Assembly (NCBI GenBank): GCA_017051695.1 | Contig: JAFIDK010000008.1 | Coordinates: 62,001 to 126,000 of the forward strand | Source: Algoriphagus aestuarii | GTDB taxonomy: Bacteria > Bacteroidota > Bacteroidia > Cytophagales > Cyclobacteriaceae | Direction of reading: 5' to 3' | Length of the DNA: 64,000 bases | Shown: positions 26,092 through 35,548 of the stretch, piece after piece | Layout of the letters: each line of letters begins with the position of its first letter | How positions within the stretch are numbered: position 1 is the stretch's first letter | Program-made: the position numbers and the translations under genes | Notes under the pieces: model-generated | Seen by the model: the letters and a program-made list of their open reading frames with translations, nothing else | The model's database searches: none | What the model was told of the DNA's origin: nothing

Positions 26092-26457
26092 TTAATCTAT
26101 TTTTTTGAAAGTCAAAATCTCTCCAGATGGAGAGTCGTAAAAGTTTCCAATATCCAATTTGTCGCCTGCAACTTTAAAAAAATATTCTTCAAATGTCAAT
26201 GTACTTGCCAATGACCAATGTATGGAAATATTAGTATTGGGTAAAATCTTGTATTCATAAGGTCCGGTTCGGTAAAGTTCAGCCTTTTTTAATAGCATGA
26301 ATTCCTTGCCCTCAAAAAGAGCTTCGAAAGACAAGGTATCTGTAGTGGTTTCAACATTAACCCAACTTCCTCTCAACTCTTCCACATCAACTATTTCTGA
26401 ATCGTCTGTACAACTCAATAAAGCCAGTGCCAAAACTATTACTATTCCGCATTTCAT
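26092..26457 (-). CDS. Small lipoprotein, lipocalin-like size
   Basis: Lipoprotein of 121 residues. The start at 26457 is chosen because MKCGIVIVLALALLSC is a lipoprotein signal with the lipid Cys at residue 16. The frame stays open 37 codons upstream, but those residues come from the flanking cassette repeat. The mature part has beta-like strands (RGSWVNVETTTDTLSFEALF, EYFFKVAGDKLDIGNFYDSPSGEILTFKK, key parts GSWVNVET and LDIGNF) such as small lipocalin-like proteins have. I cannot name the family. The gene stands alone. Confidence 0.72.
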   Translation of the reverse strand: MKCGIVIVLALALLSCTDDSEIVDVEELRGSWVNVETTTDTLSFEALFEGKEFMLLKKAELYRTGPYEYKILPNTNISIHWSLASTLTFEEYFFKVAGDKLDIGNFYDSPSGEILTFKKID

Positions 26458-26524
26458 ATTTTTGAGTTTAAAATTCCACGTTTTGTCCGTGTAGAAACAA
26501 TAGTTAATCAAAAGATTCTTTAAA

Positions 26525-26661
26525 GGTAACGGTTTTGGGCTTTGCGTTCGGGCGGGAAATCGAAGCACAAAAGCTGAGTTTATTACTAAAGTTCAATTGA
26601 AAAACTGCCGTTGAGTTTTGCACGTCAGCCCGCCTGACGCAAAACCCGTGTTGGCGGTTCG
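26525..26661 (-). repeat. Cassette-like 3' flank with imperfect hairpin
   Basis: Non-coding segment after the GIY-YIG gene. A strong hairpin at about 26614-26645 has arms TTTTGC..CGTCAG and CTGACG..CAAAA with a loop of CCCGC and a small bulge. A second, outer pairing joins ACTGCC and GGCGGT. The segment TTTGCGTTCGGGCGGG (26541-26556) pairs imperfectly with CCCGCCTGACGCAAA (26629-26643). GTTGGCGGT (26650-26658) is the inverse of ACCGCCAAC at 27309-27317. This arrangement resembles recombination sites of gene cassettes but has no canonical integron core pair. Confidence 0.55.
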
Positions 26662-26673
26662 TTGTTTTCTTTT

Positions 26674-27270
26674 CTATATTTCTAATTTTTCTGGTAGTCC
26701 GTAAAATTTAATGTCGCTTATATTTTTTATAATGATTTTCATTTCGTCTTTTCTACACTTACTTAATGCCATTCCTCTGTCTGCCAATTCTGCCCAAGGT
26801 TCTGTCGAGCTGTATATGCTGTTCATAATTGCTGCTTCAAATCGAGCTCTTTCTCTTTTTTCAGGGATTTGGGCAACAAAAACTCTATACGATTTTAATT
26901 GTTCATCAACGGCATTTAGAATCTCTTCTTTCCGTTCGTTAAATTCTTCACGATGTGTCCTTGCGTATGACCAACCGTGCCAAATTTCTACTCGTTTGCC
27001 TTGTTCTGCTTCACTTACATTAAATACCGTGTAATTACCGCTTTTATACTCTAAAGTATGTTGTCTAAACCTTTTTTTAGTAGATTTCGTTATTCCGGCA
27101 CAATAAACTAGATAGCCGTCTTTATATTCAAATGTCCATAAATAAATTCCTTCCGTTTCAGGAATTGTGTCAAGGTTGTTCTGATTTTCGTACCCTGTCC
27201 AAGAAAATGGACCTTGCCATTTTATTTCTCTAAGTTCAATTTCTGATATGTCAGTTTTTTGCAATTCCAC
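26674..27270 (-). CDS. GIY-YIG-like nuclease domain protein (orphan)
   Basis: Protein of 198 residues starting with GTG at 27270. A GIY-YIG-like domain is seen: EGIYLWTF (GIY at 41-43), then YCAGITKSTKKRFRQH (about 56-71), with a later acidic site near ERARFEAAIMNSIY (about 143-157). The remainder (about 160-198) is unmatched. It is flanked by inverted repeats, has no neighbouring operon gene, and is AT-rich by eye. It may be a stand-alone nuclease or a DNA-modification-associated protein carried by a cassette. That the domain is catalytic is likely but not certain. Confidence 0.72.
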   Translation of the reverse strand: MELQKTDISEIELREIKWQGPFSWTGYENQNNLDTIPETEGIYLWTFEYKDGYLVYCAGITKSTKKRFRQHTLEYKSGNYTVFNVSEAEQGKRVEIWHGWSYARTHREEFNERKEEILNAVDEQLKSYRVFVAQIPEKRERARFEAAIMNSIYSSTEPWAELADRGMALSKCRKDEMKIIIKNISDIKFYGLPEKLEI

Positions 27271-27308
27271 GCTTAGTTAGTCTTTCGTTTTAGGGTCGTC
27301 CTACAATG

Positions 27309-27317
27309 ACCGCCAAC
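27309..27317. repeat. Cassette-like 5' boundary repeat
   Basis: ACCGCCAAC at 27309-27317 is the exact inverse of GTTGGCGGT at 26650-26658. Both lie outside the GIY-YIG gene, 39 and 16 bases away. Together they bound a module of about 670 bases. Confidence 0.5.
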
Positions 27318-27589
27318 GATTATGTATACGAAACCAATTTCGCATATATTTCATTTAGCAGAACGGGCATCGAGCTCTGTTTTTTTTTTCCAACCAACAT
27401 CCATTCAGCCTTTTAAAATAGGAAATAATCTACTCTAACAATTACTCCTTCTCCTGCTTTCCATCAAATTCTCCTAAATCTTTCGGGAAAGTTCAAAAAG
27501 AATAGCTTTTCACTGCCAAAAATCAAGAGTTTCACATATTCCCTAAATCAGGATATATGCGAAACAATTCATCATACTTAAATTCTCCA
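27318..27589. other. Intergenic stretch between the cassette-like module and the sdh operon end
   Basis: With the 38 bases before the boundary repeat, this belongs to a gap of 374 bases (27271-27644) with no credible gene. An imperfect inverted pair TATACGAAA/TTTCGCATA lies at 27325-27349 and a related TATGCGAAA is near 27555. A run of nine or ten T is near 27380. I see no other structure. Confidence 0.5.
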
Positions 27590-27623
27590 CCAAACCAAAA
27601 AAAGCCGACTTTCGCCGGCTTTT
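27590..27623 (-). terminator. Terminator of the succinate dehydrogenase operon
   Basis: Stem AAAAGCCG (27600-27607) and CGGCTTTT (27616-27623) with the inner pairs extending to a GAAA loop on the minus strand, then TTTGGTTTGG. It lies 22 bases after the sdhB stop. Confidence 0.85.
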
Positions 27624-27644
27624 ACTCTAAACTTTATCTTTTAC

Positions 27645-28394
27645 TTAAACATTGTCACTGCTCAATACTGCAGAGAAATATTCTCTGTTCATTCTGGCAA
27701 TATTCGTCAGACTGATGCCTTTTGGACATTCTGCAGCACAGGCACCTGTGTTGGTACAAGCACCGAAACCTTCTTCATCCATTTGGGCAATCATTTTCTC
27801 GGCTCTGTTTTTACGCTCTACCTGACCTTGTGGCAGCATAGCCAACTGCGAGATTTTTGCAGAGGTAAATAGCATGGCAGAGGCATTTTTACATGCAGCC
27901 ACACAAGCACCACAACCGATACAAGTGGCTGCGTCAAATGCTTCGTCAGCGATTATTTTTGGAATTGGAATCTCATTCGCATCCGGTACGCCACCAGTAT
28001 TCACAGAAACGTATCCTCCAGCCTGTATAATTCTATCAAAAGAAGACCTGTCTACCACCAAATCTTTTACCACCGGAAAAGCTGCAGCTCTCCAAGGCTC
28101 GATGGTGATGGTGTCTCCATCTGAGAAAGATCTCATATGTAGCTGACAGGTAGTCGTCTGCTGTGGACCGTGAGGCTTGCCGTTGATATACAGGGAGCAC
28201 ATCCCACAGATACCTTCACGGCAATCATGGTCAAAGTGTACCGGGTCTTCTCCTTTTTCGGAAAGTTCCTCATTCAGTACATCCAACATTTCCAAAAAGG
28301 ACATATCCTTGGAAATTCCATCCAATGGATAGTTGACAAAACCTCCTTTATCAGAGTTGTTTTTTTGTCTCCATACTTTCAATGTCAATTTCAT
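27645..28394 (-). CDS. sdhB: Succinate dehydrogenase / fumarate reductase iron-sulfur subunit
   Basis: Iron-sulfur subunit of complex II, 249 residues, which passes electrons from the flavoprotein to the heme subunit. The 2Fe-2S cysteines are C58, C63, C66 and C83. The 4Fe-4S set is in [11 protein letters not shown], and the 3Fe-4S set in [15 protein letters not shown]. Length and order are those of the lipid-containing, single-membrane-subunit Bacteroidota enzyme. It is the last gene of the operon sdhC, sdhA, sdhB, 25 bases after sdhA. Confidence 0.95.
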   Translation of the reverse strand: MKLTLKVWRQKNNSDKGGFVNYPLDGISKDMSFLEMLDVLNEELSEKGEDPVHFDHDCREGICGMCSLYINGKPHGPQQTTTCQLHMRSFSDGDTITIEPWRAAAFPVVKDLVVDRSSFDRIIQAGGYVSVNTGGVPDANEIPIPKIIADEAFDAATCIGCGACVAACKNASAMLFTSAKISQLAMLPQGQVERKNRAEKMIAQMDEEGFGACTNTGACAAECPKGISLTNIARMNREYFSAVLSSDNV

Positions 28395-28419
28395 ATAGCT
28401 ATGAATTTAAGTCTAGCGA

Positions 28420-30354
28420 TTATTTGTAAGATCTCTGGGTCAACTTCACATTTTCAAACACAAGCGGCTCTTTATTCAGCTCTTCTTCTTGCTCATCTCC
28501 CATGTATTTCCAAGCGGCTACGTAAGCGAAGTTCTCATCGTCTCGCAATGCCTCTCCTTCCGGAGTTTGGTATTCCTCTCTGAAGTGTCCTCCACAAGAT
28601 TCATTTCTGTTCAAAGCGTCATCCACCATCAATTCCCCTAATTCCAGGAAGTCGGCAACCCGATGTGCTTTTTCCAAAGACTGGTTCAATTCTTCATTAG
28701 CCCCCAGCACTTTCACATCTTTCCAGAATTCAGCTCTCAAGGCTTTGATTTCAGCTTTTGCCTTAGTCAAACCTTCTGCAGTTCTGGCCATACCACATTC
28801 ATTCCACATGATTTTACCCAATCGCTTGTGGAAATAATCGACGGTTTTAGTTCCCTTAATGGAAAGTAGTTTCTGGATTTTGGCTTTCACCTCTGCCTCG
28901 GCCTTGGCGAATTCAGGATGATTTGCATCAATCTTGGTTGCTAGGTTTTGTGCCAAATAATCTCCCAAAGTGTAAGGGATCACAAAATAACCGTCTGCCA
29001 ATCCTTGCATCAAGGCAGAAGCCCCAAGTCTGTTTGCTCCGTGATCAGAGAAGTTCGCTTCTCCCAAAGCATACAAGCCAGGAACAGTAGTCATCAAATT
29101 ATAATCTACCCAAAGCCCACCCATGGTATAGTGAACCGCAGGATAAATCATCATCGGTGTCTGATAAGGGTTTTCTCCGGTAATTTGCTGATACATATCA
29201 AACAAGTTGCCGTATCGAGCTCTGATGGCATCTTCGCTATCGCGCTTGATCGCATCCCGGAAATCCAGGAATACCGCTTCTCCTGTTTCGTTTACGCCTC
29301 TGCCTTCATCACATACATATTTCGCATTTCTGGAAGCCACGTCACGTGGCACCAGGTTACCAAAGCTTGGATATTTTCTTTCGAGGTAATAATCTCTGTC
29401 CTCGTCTTTGATTTCAGAAGGTTTGATCTGGCCTTTTCTTAATTTCTCGGCCATTTCCACAGTTTTCGGAACCCACACTCTCCCGTCATTTCGAAGGGAT
29501 TCTGACATCAAAGTCAATTTAGACTGATGATCTCCAGAAACTGGAATACAAGTTGGGTGAATCTGAGTGTAGCAAGGGTTTGCGAAATACGCTCCTTTTT
29601 TATGTGCTCTCCATGCTGCAGTCACATTGGATCCCATGGCATTGGTCGATAGGAAGAAAACGTTACCATATCCACCTGTACAAAGCAATACCGCATGAGC
29701 TGCATGTGTTTCAATTGCTCCAGTGATCAGGTTTCTGGTTACGATTCCTCTAGCCTCTCCATCGATCGTCACGAGGTCCATCATTTCAGTTCGAGGATAA
29801 AGCTTCACTTTACCATTGGCAACCTGACGGCTCAAAGCGGAATAAGCCCCCAAAAGCAATTGCTGTCCAGTTTGTCCACGTGCGTAGAAAGTTCTGGAAA
29901 CCTGGGCACCACCAAAAGACCTGTTGGCTAACAATCCTCCGTATTCACGGGCAAAAGGAACACCTTGGGCCACACATTGGTCAATGATATTGACAGAAAC
30001 TTCTGCCAGTCTATACACATTGGACTCTCTTGCTCTGTAGTCACCACCTTTGATGGTGTCATAAAACAATCTGAAAACTGAGTCACCGTCATTTTGGTAG
30101 TTTTTTGCGGCATTGATCCCGCCTTGTGCAGCGATGGAGTGCGCTCTTCTTGGACTATCCTGAAAGCAGAAGGCCTTCACGTTATACCCGAGCTCCGCCA
30201 ATGATGCAGCAGCGGATGCTCCGGCAAGACCGGTTCCTACTACAATTACTTCGTATTTTCTTTTGTTTGCAGGGTTTACCAGCTTACTGGTAAATTTATG
30301 TTTTGTCCACTTTTCGGCTAAAGGGCCTGCAGGGGATTTTGAATCTAGTATCAT
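28420..30354 (-). CDS. sdhA: Succinate dehydrogenase / fumarate reductase flavoprotein subunit
   Basis: Flavoprotein of 644 residues that oxidises succinate or reduces fumarate. The FAD-binding start is [21 protein letters not shown] (key part [10 protein letters not shown], near 40-50). The His that carries covalent FAD is H72 in [14 protein letters not shown]. The active-site region is seen as HPTCIPVSG and [15 protein letters not shown], and the end carries the normal C-terminal helix domain. It sits between sdhC and sdhB. Confidence 0.95.
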   Translation of the reverse strand: MILDSKSPAGPLAEKWTKHKFTSKLVNPANKRKYEVIVVGTGLAGASAAASLAELGYNVKAFCFQDSPRRAHSIAAQGGINAAKNYQNDGDSVFRLFYDTIKGGDYRARESNVYRLAEVSVNIIDQCVAQGVPFAREYGGLLANRSFGGAQVSRTFYARGQTGQQLLLGAYSALSRQVANGKVKLYPRTEMMDLVTIDGEARGIVTRNLITGAIETHAAHAVLLCTGGYGNVFFLSTNAMGSNVTAAWRAHKKGAYFANPCYTQIHPTCIPVSGDHQSKLTLMSESLRNDGRVWVPKTVEMAEKLRKGQIKPSEIKDEDRDYYLERKYPSFGNLVPRDVASRNAKYVCDEGRGVNETGEAVFLDFRDAIKRDSEDAIRARYGNLFDMYQQITGENPYQTPMMIYPAVHYTMGGLWVDYNLMTTVPGLYALGEANFSDHGANRLGASALMQGLADGYFVIPYTLGDYLAQNLATKIDANHPEFAKAEAEVKAKIQKLLSIKGTKTVDYFHKRLGKIMWNECGMARTAEGLTKAKAEIKALRAEFWKDVKVLGANEELNQSLEKAHRVADFLELGELMVDDALNRNESCGGHFREEYQTPEGEALRDDENFAYVAAWKYMGDEQEEELNKEPLVFENVKLTQRSYK

Positions 30355-30367
30355 ACGGGACTATGGA

Positions 30368-31051
30368 TTAGCTCTGTGTAAAATAGATGTACAGCGGCAT
30401 ACTTGCGAAAAGAGCAGGTATCACAATGCAATAGAATTTTCCCAAACCTTCGATGGCTGGAGTATATTTTTTATGATTTAAACCCAATGTCTGAAAAGCA
30501 CTGGCAAAACCATGGGAAAGGTGAACACCCAAGAAAATCATGGCAATCACATACAATGCAACCATCCACTCTACCTGAAATGCAGCGTAAACAATGGAAT
30601 AAAGATCTTTGTATTCTTCTCCACCATAAGTGACTGTAGGGATAGATCCCCAGTGCATCTGAGCCCAGAAACTCTGCATGTGAACTACAATAAACAACAA
30701 AATCACAGTACCCAAAACACCCATATTTCTGGATGCTGCACTGGAATTTGTTGATGCTTTGGATTCAGAATAACCAATTGGCCTCGCCGATTTGTTCTTT
30801 CTGGAAAGGATGATCGAATAAATGACATGCCCAATGATCGATAGGTAGGTCAGCCATGACAACAACTTCACCGCAGGGTTAGTGGTCATGAATTTTGCGT
30901 AGATATTAAAGGCTTCACCCCCGTCATTTTTGAATAAAAGCAAATTTCCGGAAACGTGGCCCGTCAAAAACAGGATGAGGAAAAGTCCGGTCAAAGCCAT
31001 GATCAATTTCCTGCCTAGTGTGCTACTTAAGGTTTTGGTAACCCAGCTCAT
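30368..31051 (-). CDS. sdhC: Succinate dehydrogenase cytochrome b subunit
   Basis: Membrane anchor of 227 residues with about five membrane segments and heme-ligand His residues, as in GHVSGN (near 32), SIIGHVIYSI (near 72), FIVVHMQSFWAQMHWG (near 121) and LGVHLSHGFASAF (near 178). This is the single large b558-type subunit found in Bacteroidota and Bacillota, which replaces separate SdhC and SdhD. It is the first gene of the operon, 13 bases before sdhA. Confidence 0.93.
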   Translation of the reverse strand: MSWVTKTLSSTLGRKLIMALTGLFLILFLTGHVSGNLLLFKNDGGEAFNIYAKFMTTNPAVKLLSWLTYLSIIGHVIYSIILSRKNKSARPIGYSESKASTNSSAASRNMGVLGTVILLFIVVHMQSFWAQMHWGSIPTVTYGGEEYKDLYSIVYAAFQVEWMVALYVIAMIFLGVHLSHGFASAFQTLGLNHKKYTPAIEGLGKFYCIVIPALFASMPLYIYFTQS

Positions 31052-31099
31052 ACAGATTGTGCGATTAGATTAGAACGAATTCTTTGTAATTATTGGAGT

Positions 31100-31131
31100 C
31101 AAATTTACGTTTGGATGTCATAGTAAACAAT
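31100..31131 (-). promoter_or_regulatory. Putative sdhCAB promoter
   Basis: On the minus strand ATTG (31131-31128), 20 bases, then TAAATTTG (31107-31100), a perfect TAnnTTTG. It lies 49 bases before the sdhC ATG. The ATTG matches 3 of 4 in the -33 box. Confidence 0.55.
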
Positions 31132-31370
31132 CCATGTAAAAAAGGATTGCTTATTTTAATCGGTTCTAAATAACTAAATTCATTAATTATACTTTATTAG
31201 TTACATTGGTAGTGCAACACTCTGTTAATTTTTATTGTTTGATTTTAACAGGATTTTCTACTTACTTCTATTTATTTCGTATAGGAAGAAAATATAGTCT
31301 TGTAAAACTATTGAATCGCTTTTCGCAAAAACAACGTATTTCAAAAAGTGACCTCAACAAATTGACCAAC
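31132..31370. other. Intergenic stretch upstream of the T9SS substrate gene
   Basis: Together with 31052-31131 this is a gap of 319 bases between divergent operons. It holds the sdh promoter at its left. An open frame starting at 31206 runs into the large gene, but its first 55 codons show no signal peptide, so they are taken as leader. TTTG is present at 31238-31241 without a good partner at N20. Confidence 0.5.
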
Positions 31371-34151
31371 ATGAAGCTGAAACATTTCTTAGGATTTTTT
31401 TTGATGTTCTTTCTCATTGGCCTTTCCAATGCCTGGGCGACACACATCAGAGCTGGTGAAATTATCGCAGAAAGAATTTCTGTTCAGACACTTGAGTACC
31501 GGATCATTGTGGTGGGTTATACAGACACCCGATCCAGTGTAGTTTTCGGACCAGGAACAATCAATTTTGGAGACGGGCGGGAAGACCAATTAAACACTGA
31601 AAGTGCTTTTAATGTGGTCGAATCTCTAGGCAATCAGATTGAAAAAAACACGTTTGTCATAAAGCATACCTACCAAGGTCCAGGAGTTTATACAATCAGA
31701 TTTCAGGAGTTTAACAGAAATGACCGAACGCTGAACATGGATAATTCGGTGGACACTCCATTTTATGTAGAAACCCAAATCACCATTGACCCTTTTATCG
31801 GAGTAAATAATTCACCGGTTTTAACCATCCCTCCGGTTGACAATGGCGCGATCAATTCAAGATATATCCACAACCCTGGAGCATATGATCCGGATGGAGA
31901 TAGTTTGGCCTATGAAATGGATATTCCTAAGCAGGCTTTCCAGAGACCTGTAAATAATTATAGAAGCCCTGCTTCTTCTGAATTCAGTTTCAATCAGCAA
32001 GATGGCAGTACCCCTGCATTTCTAAACCTTGACCCGATATTTGGAGATTTGGTCTGGGATGCTCCTGGTACAGCCGGGCAGTTTAATGTGGCATTCAGGA
32101 TCAAGGAATATAGAAAACTCAATGGCAAATGGGAACTGATTGGCTATGTGGTCCGGGATATGCAGATCATCATAGAAAACTCCAATAACCGAAGACCAGA
32201 ACTGATTTTACCACCAGATCTCTGTGTGGAAGCAGGAACCAATATTCAGGAAATCATCCAAGGTTCCGACCCTGATGGCGACCCAATCAAGATCGAAGTA
32301 TATGGTGAGCCTATTTCCATCACTACCTCCCCAGCCACATTCTCTCCAGATGATGGAGAGTTTCAATCAAGCCCAGGCATTGTGAATTTTGAATGGCAAA
32401 CTGTCTGCAATCATGTAAGAGCTCGTGAATACGATGTAAGGGTTAGAATTTCAGATCAACCTGCATCAGGACCTAGCTTAGTGGATATTCAAACCTGGAG
32501 AATCAAAGTCATTGGACCACCACCTGTATTTGATGACATCGAACAGCAAGCTGGTAGAACTGCGGAAATCACCTGGGATCCATACACTTGTTCCAATTCC
32601 GCGAACGAAATGCAAATCTGGCGAAGGATCAATTCAGACCCTTATCAACCAGATAGCTGTGAAACAGGGATCCGTCCAGGTTATGAGCTGGTCGGCATCA
32701 CTGATATGCAAACTTTCAGCTTTACCGATTTGAACGGTTCGGAAGGATTGGATCCAGGAAACACTTATTGTTATCGATTGGTCGCGGCTTTCCCATCACC
32801 TAGATCTGGAGAAAGCGTCGTTTCGGATGAAATCTGTATTACAGTAGACGTGGATGTGCCGATCATCACCAATGTAAGTGTGGAAAATACCGATGCGACC
32901 AATGGAGAGATATTTATCAAATGGACTCCTCCCTATGATATTGACAAAACTGTTTACCCGGGACCGTTTACTTATGAATTATTGAGAAATACGGGTTTTA
33001 CGGGCAATCAAGGCCAGATTTCGCTAGGGGTAACTTCTGACACTTTATTTACAGACACTGGCCTCAATACCCAAAACCTGGTTTACAACTACGAAGTGAT
33101 TTTACTGGATAGAAACACTAAAATTGATACCTCTTCCAAAGCTTCGTCTGTTTGGTTACAACCTACTATTATCAACGAAGCCATTGAATTGAATTGGGAA
33201 TTCCAGGTTCCGTGGAACAATTCCGTCCAGCAATACAAGCATGAGGTCTATAGAAACCGAACCGATGCGGATGCGGCAGATGAAGATACATTTGTGAAAA
33301 TCGCAGAAGTGGATGTCACCCAAGATGGATTTACCTATTTGGATGATGGTAGCTTTAATGGTGCACCTCTGGTCAAAGAAATTGAGTACTGCTATTATGT
33401 AATTACAAAAGGCTCTTACAATGTTGATGGACTGGTATATCCGTTGGAGAACAAATCCCAGATTGTCTGTGCAAAGCCGGATGACAACAGGCTTCCTTGT
33501 CCACCGGTATTGACTTTCGAAGGTCCAGTATGTGAAGAATATTTGGCTGAACAGCCTTGTAATACTTCTACTTTCTATCATGATTTGAGCTGGACTCCTG
33601 ATTTCAGCGGAGACTGTGATGATGAGCTAAGTGGCTATAGGTTATATTACACTCCAAATGGAGAAGACAGTGAATTCACCATGATCCAAGAGATCTCCGC
33701 GATCGACCTGCAGACCAGAGTCACTCAGTTGGCTACTTACAGAGGGTGTTATTACATCACTGCTGTGGACAGATCAGGAAATGAAAGCGAGCCAAGTAAC
33801 ATCGTTTGCGTGGAAAACTGTCCTTCCTATAACCTTCCTAATGCCTTCACTCCAAATGGAGATGGAATCAATGAGACCTTTATGGCATTTGACAATCCAT
33901 TTGCCCAGTGTCCAAGATTTGTTTTGGGAGTAGAAATTTTCATTGTCAACAGATGGGGCGTTGAAGTTTATTCATACAATAGCCTTGAGTCCAACGAAAA
34001 CGACATTTACATCAGATGGAATGGCAGAGATAAAAACGGCAATGAACTTCCTGCCGGAACTTATTATTATTCAGGAACTGTCACCTATGATGTACTAGAC
34101 CCGAGCCTGCAAACTGAGAGTTTAAAAGGCACAATTCAGATATTACGATGA
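31371..34151 (+). CDS. Large surface protein, T9SS substrate with gliding-motility C-terminal domain
   Basis: Secreted protein of 926 residues. The start at 31371 gives the signal peptide MKLKHFLGFFLMFFLIGLSN followed by AWA, where an earlier frame from 31206 does not. After the signal come cadherin/PKD-like and fibronectin type III-like segments (repeats of ITWDPYTC, IKWTPPYD, ELNWEFQVP, DLSWTPDF). The last 85 or so residues are the type B sorting domain: NLPNAFTPNGDGINE, VEIFIVNRWGVEVY, then WNGRDKNGNELPAGTYYYSG. This is the signal for export by the type IX system. Ligand or polymer unknown. Confidence 0.9.
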   Translation: MKLKHFLGFFLMFFLIGLSNAWATHIRAGEIIAERISVQTLEYRIIVVGYTDTRSSVVFGPGTINFGDGREDQLNTESAFNVVESLGNQIEKNTFVIKHTYQGPGVYTIRFQEFNRNDRTLNMDNSVDTPFYVETQITIDPFIGVNNSPVLTIPPVDNGAINSRYIHNPGAYDPDGDSLAYEMDIPKQAFQRPVNNYRSPASSEFSFNQQDGSTPAFLNLDPIFGDLVWDAPGTAGQFNVAFRIKEYRKLNGKWELIGYVVRDMQIIIENSNNRRPELILPPDLCVEAGTNIQEIIQGSDPDGDPIKIEVYGEPISITTSPATFSPDDGEFQSSPGIVNFEWQTVCNHVRAREYDVRVRISDQPASGPSLVDIQTWRIKVIGPPPVFDDIEQQAGRTAEITWDPYTCSNSANEMQIWRRINSDPYQPDSCETGIRPGYELVGITDMQTFSFTDLNGSEGLDPGNTYCYRLVAAFPSPRSGESVVSDEICITVDVDVPIITNVSVENTDATNGEIFIKWTPPYDIDKTVYPGPFTYELLRNTGFTGNQGQISLGVTSDTLFTDTGLNTQNLVYNYEVILLDRNTKIDTSSKASSVWLQPTIINEAIELNWEFQVPWNNSVQQYKHEVYRNRTDADAADEDTFVKIAEVDVTQDGFTYLDDGSFNGAPLVKEIEYCYYVITKGSYNVDGLVYPLENKSQIVCAKPDDNRLPCPPVLTFEGPVCEEYLAEQPCNTSTFYHDLSWTPDFSGDCDDELSGYRLYYTPNGEDSEFTMIQEISAIDLQTRVTQLATYRGCYYITAVDRSGNESEPSNIVCVENCPSYNLPNAFTPNGDGINETFMAFDNPFAQCPRFVLGVEIFIVNRWGVEVYSYNSLESNENDIYIRWNGRDKNGNELPAGTYYYSGTVTYDVLDPSLQTESLKGTIQILR

Positions 34152-34588
34152 GTCAAAAGCAATCCATCATATTTTTTGATGGAGTCTGCAATCTTTGCAA
34201 TGCATCCATAGATTTTGTCATTCGACATGATACGTATGATCAGTTTTTAGTGGGTGCATTGCAGGATGAACTCAGCAAGAGTATTCTTTCCAATTATCAA
34301 GTTGACCCCAATTACCTCGATTCTTTGGTTTTACTGGAAAAAGGAAAAATATATTATCGAAGTACTGCTGCTTTAAAAATCGCCAAAAAAATAACTGGTT
34401 TTGCGCCATTACTTTATCCTTTGATCCTTCTTCCAACATTTTTGAGAGATCCTATTTATGATTGGATTGGCAAGAATCGCTATCGCTGGTTTGGTAAAAA
34501 ATCCACTTGTAGATTACCTACAAAAGAGGAACGAATGAAATTTCTAACTGAAGAAAAACTTCCTGACTACCTTTCAGCAAAAGTCTAA
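34148..34588 (+). CDS. DCC-family thiol-disulfide oxidoreductase-like protein (DUF393)
   Basis: Protein of 146 residues with the DxxCxxC opening FFDGVCNLCNASIDF (residues about 9-23), typical of the DCC/DUF393 family. The core FAPLLYPLILLPTFLRDPIYDWIG forms a hydrophobic helix, and IGKNRYRWFGK follows. Its start overlaps the T9SS substrate stop as ATGA. Whether the protein has redox activity is not proven for the family. The coupling to a secreted surface protein may be accidental gene order. Confidence 0.88.
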   Translation: MSQKQSIIFFDGVCNLCNASIDFVIRHDTYDQFLVGALQDELSKSILSNYQVDPNYLDSLVLLEKGKIYYRSTAALKIAKKITGFAPLLYPLILLPTFLRDPIYDWIGKNRYRWFGKKSTCRLPTKEERMKFLTEEKLPDYLSAKV

Positions 34589-34611
34589 TCCATCTGCTAG
34601 TCGAAAAACTT

Positions 34612-34619
34612 TATATTTG
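34612..34619 (+). promoter_or_regulatory. Candidate fabD -7 box
   Basis: TATATTTG is a perfect TAnnTTTG, 22 bases before the fabD ATG. No TTTG is found at 20 bases upstream, so only half the promoter is supported. Confidence 0.35.
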
Positions 34620-34641
34620 CCTCATAACAAAATCCAATTGA

Positions 34642-35517
34642 ATGAAAGCATTTGTGTTTCCGGGCCAAGGAGCCCAATTTCCAGGAATGGGAAAAGCCCT
34701 TTACGAGGAAAATCCACAAGCGAAAGCATTATTTGAGCAAGCCAATGAAATTTTAGGCTTCCGAATCACAGACATTATGTTTGATGGGACTGCAGAGGAA
34801 TTAAAAGAAACAAAAGTCACCCAACCGGCAATTTTTCTTCATTCTGTAATTTTGGCGAAAACCACACCTGACTTTGCACCGGACATGGTGGCTGGCCATA
34901 GCTTGGGAGAGTTTTCAGCTTTGGTTGCAAACGGAACCTTGGCCTTTGAAGATGGGCTAAAGCTGGTGTACCAAAGAGCAATGGCGATGCAGGAAGCTTG
35001 CGAAATCAATCCATCTACCATGGCTGCGATTTTAGGATTGGCAGATGAAAAAGTAGAAGAGATCTGTGCAGGAATCACTGAAGAAATCGTGGTCCCAGCC
35101 AACTACAATTGCCCAGGGCAATTAGTAATTTCCGGATCCAATAAAGGAATAGAAATCGCCTGTGAGAAAATGAAGGAAGCAGGTGCAAAAAGAGCATTGC
35201 CATTACCCGTGGGAGGAGCTTTTCATTCCCCATTAATGGAACCTGCCAGAGAGAAACTTCAGAAGGCAATTGAAGACACTACATTTAGCAAACCTATTTG
35301 CCCGGTCTACCAAAATGTAAGCACTACTGCAGTGAGCGAAGTAGCCGAAATCAAAGCAAATCTAATCGCCCAACTCACCGCCCCAGTTAAATGGACACAA
35401 TCTGTACAAAATATGGTGAGTGATGGAGCTACCGAATTTGTGGAATGTGGTCCGGGAAAAGTACTACAAGGCCTAGTTAAGAAAATCCATTCAGAAGCAG
35501 AAGTCTCTGGATTATAA
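34642..35517 (+). CDS. fabD: Malonyl-CoA:ACP transacylase
   Basis: Loads malonyl groups onto acyl carrier protein for fatty-acid synthesis. The nucleophile is S87 in GHSLGE, the catalytic His is H195 in GAFHSPLM, and the opening VFPGQGAQFPGMG is typical. Length 291 residues is normal. It stands alone between a DCC-family gene and a shared terminator; the rest of the fab genes are not here. Confidence 0.96.
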   Translation: MKAFVFPGQGAQFPGMGKALYEENPQAKALFEQANEILGFRITDIMFDGTAEELKETKVTQPAIFLHSVILAKTTPDFAPDMVAGHSLGEFSALVANGTLAFEDGLKLVYQRAMAMQEACEINPSTMAAILGLADEKVEEICAGITEEIVVPANYNCPGQLVISGSNKGIEIACEKMKEAGAKRALPLPVGGAFHSPLMEPAREKLQKAIEDTTFSKPICPVYQNVSTTAVSEVAEIKANLIAQLTAPVKWTQSVQNMVSDGATEFVECGPGKVLQGLVKKIHSEAEVSGL

Positions 35518-35548
35518 AAAAAGACCCGCTACGGCGGGTTTATTTTTT
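35515..35548 (+). terminator. Terminator shared by fabD and folK
   Basis: Stem ACCCGC (35524-35529) and GCGGGT (35534-35539) with a 4-base loop. The plus side is followed by TTATTTTTTATA, and the minus side by CTTTTTTTAT. It acts in both directions and overlaps the first bases of the folK 3' end. Confidence 0.8.

Noticed and set aside
26458-26568. Upstream extension of the small lipoprotein
   Set aside because: It is translated from the cassette-like flank, and the lipoprotein signal starts at 26457.
26600-26661. Canonical integron attC site
   Set aside because: GTTGAGT fits GTTRRRY, but the partner RYYYAAC is not placed in the inverted order required, so only a cassette-like, non-canonical site is claimed.
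31206-31370. Upstream extension of the T9SS substrate gene
   Set aside because: The first 55 codons have no signal peptide, while the ATG at 31371 opens a clear one.
33156-33581. A 141-codon frame on the minus strand
   Set aside because: It is a shadow of the T9SS substrate gene.
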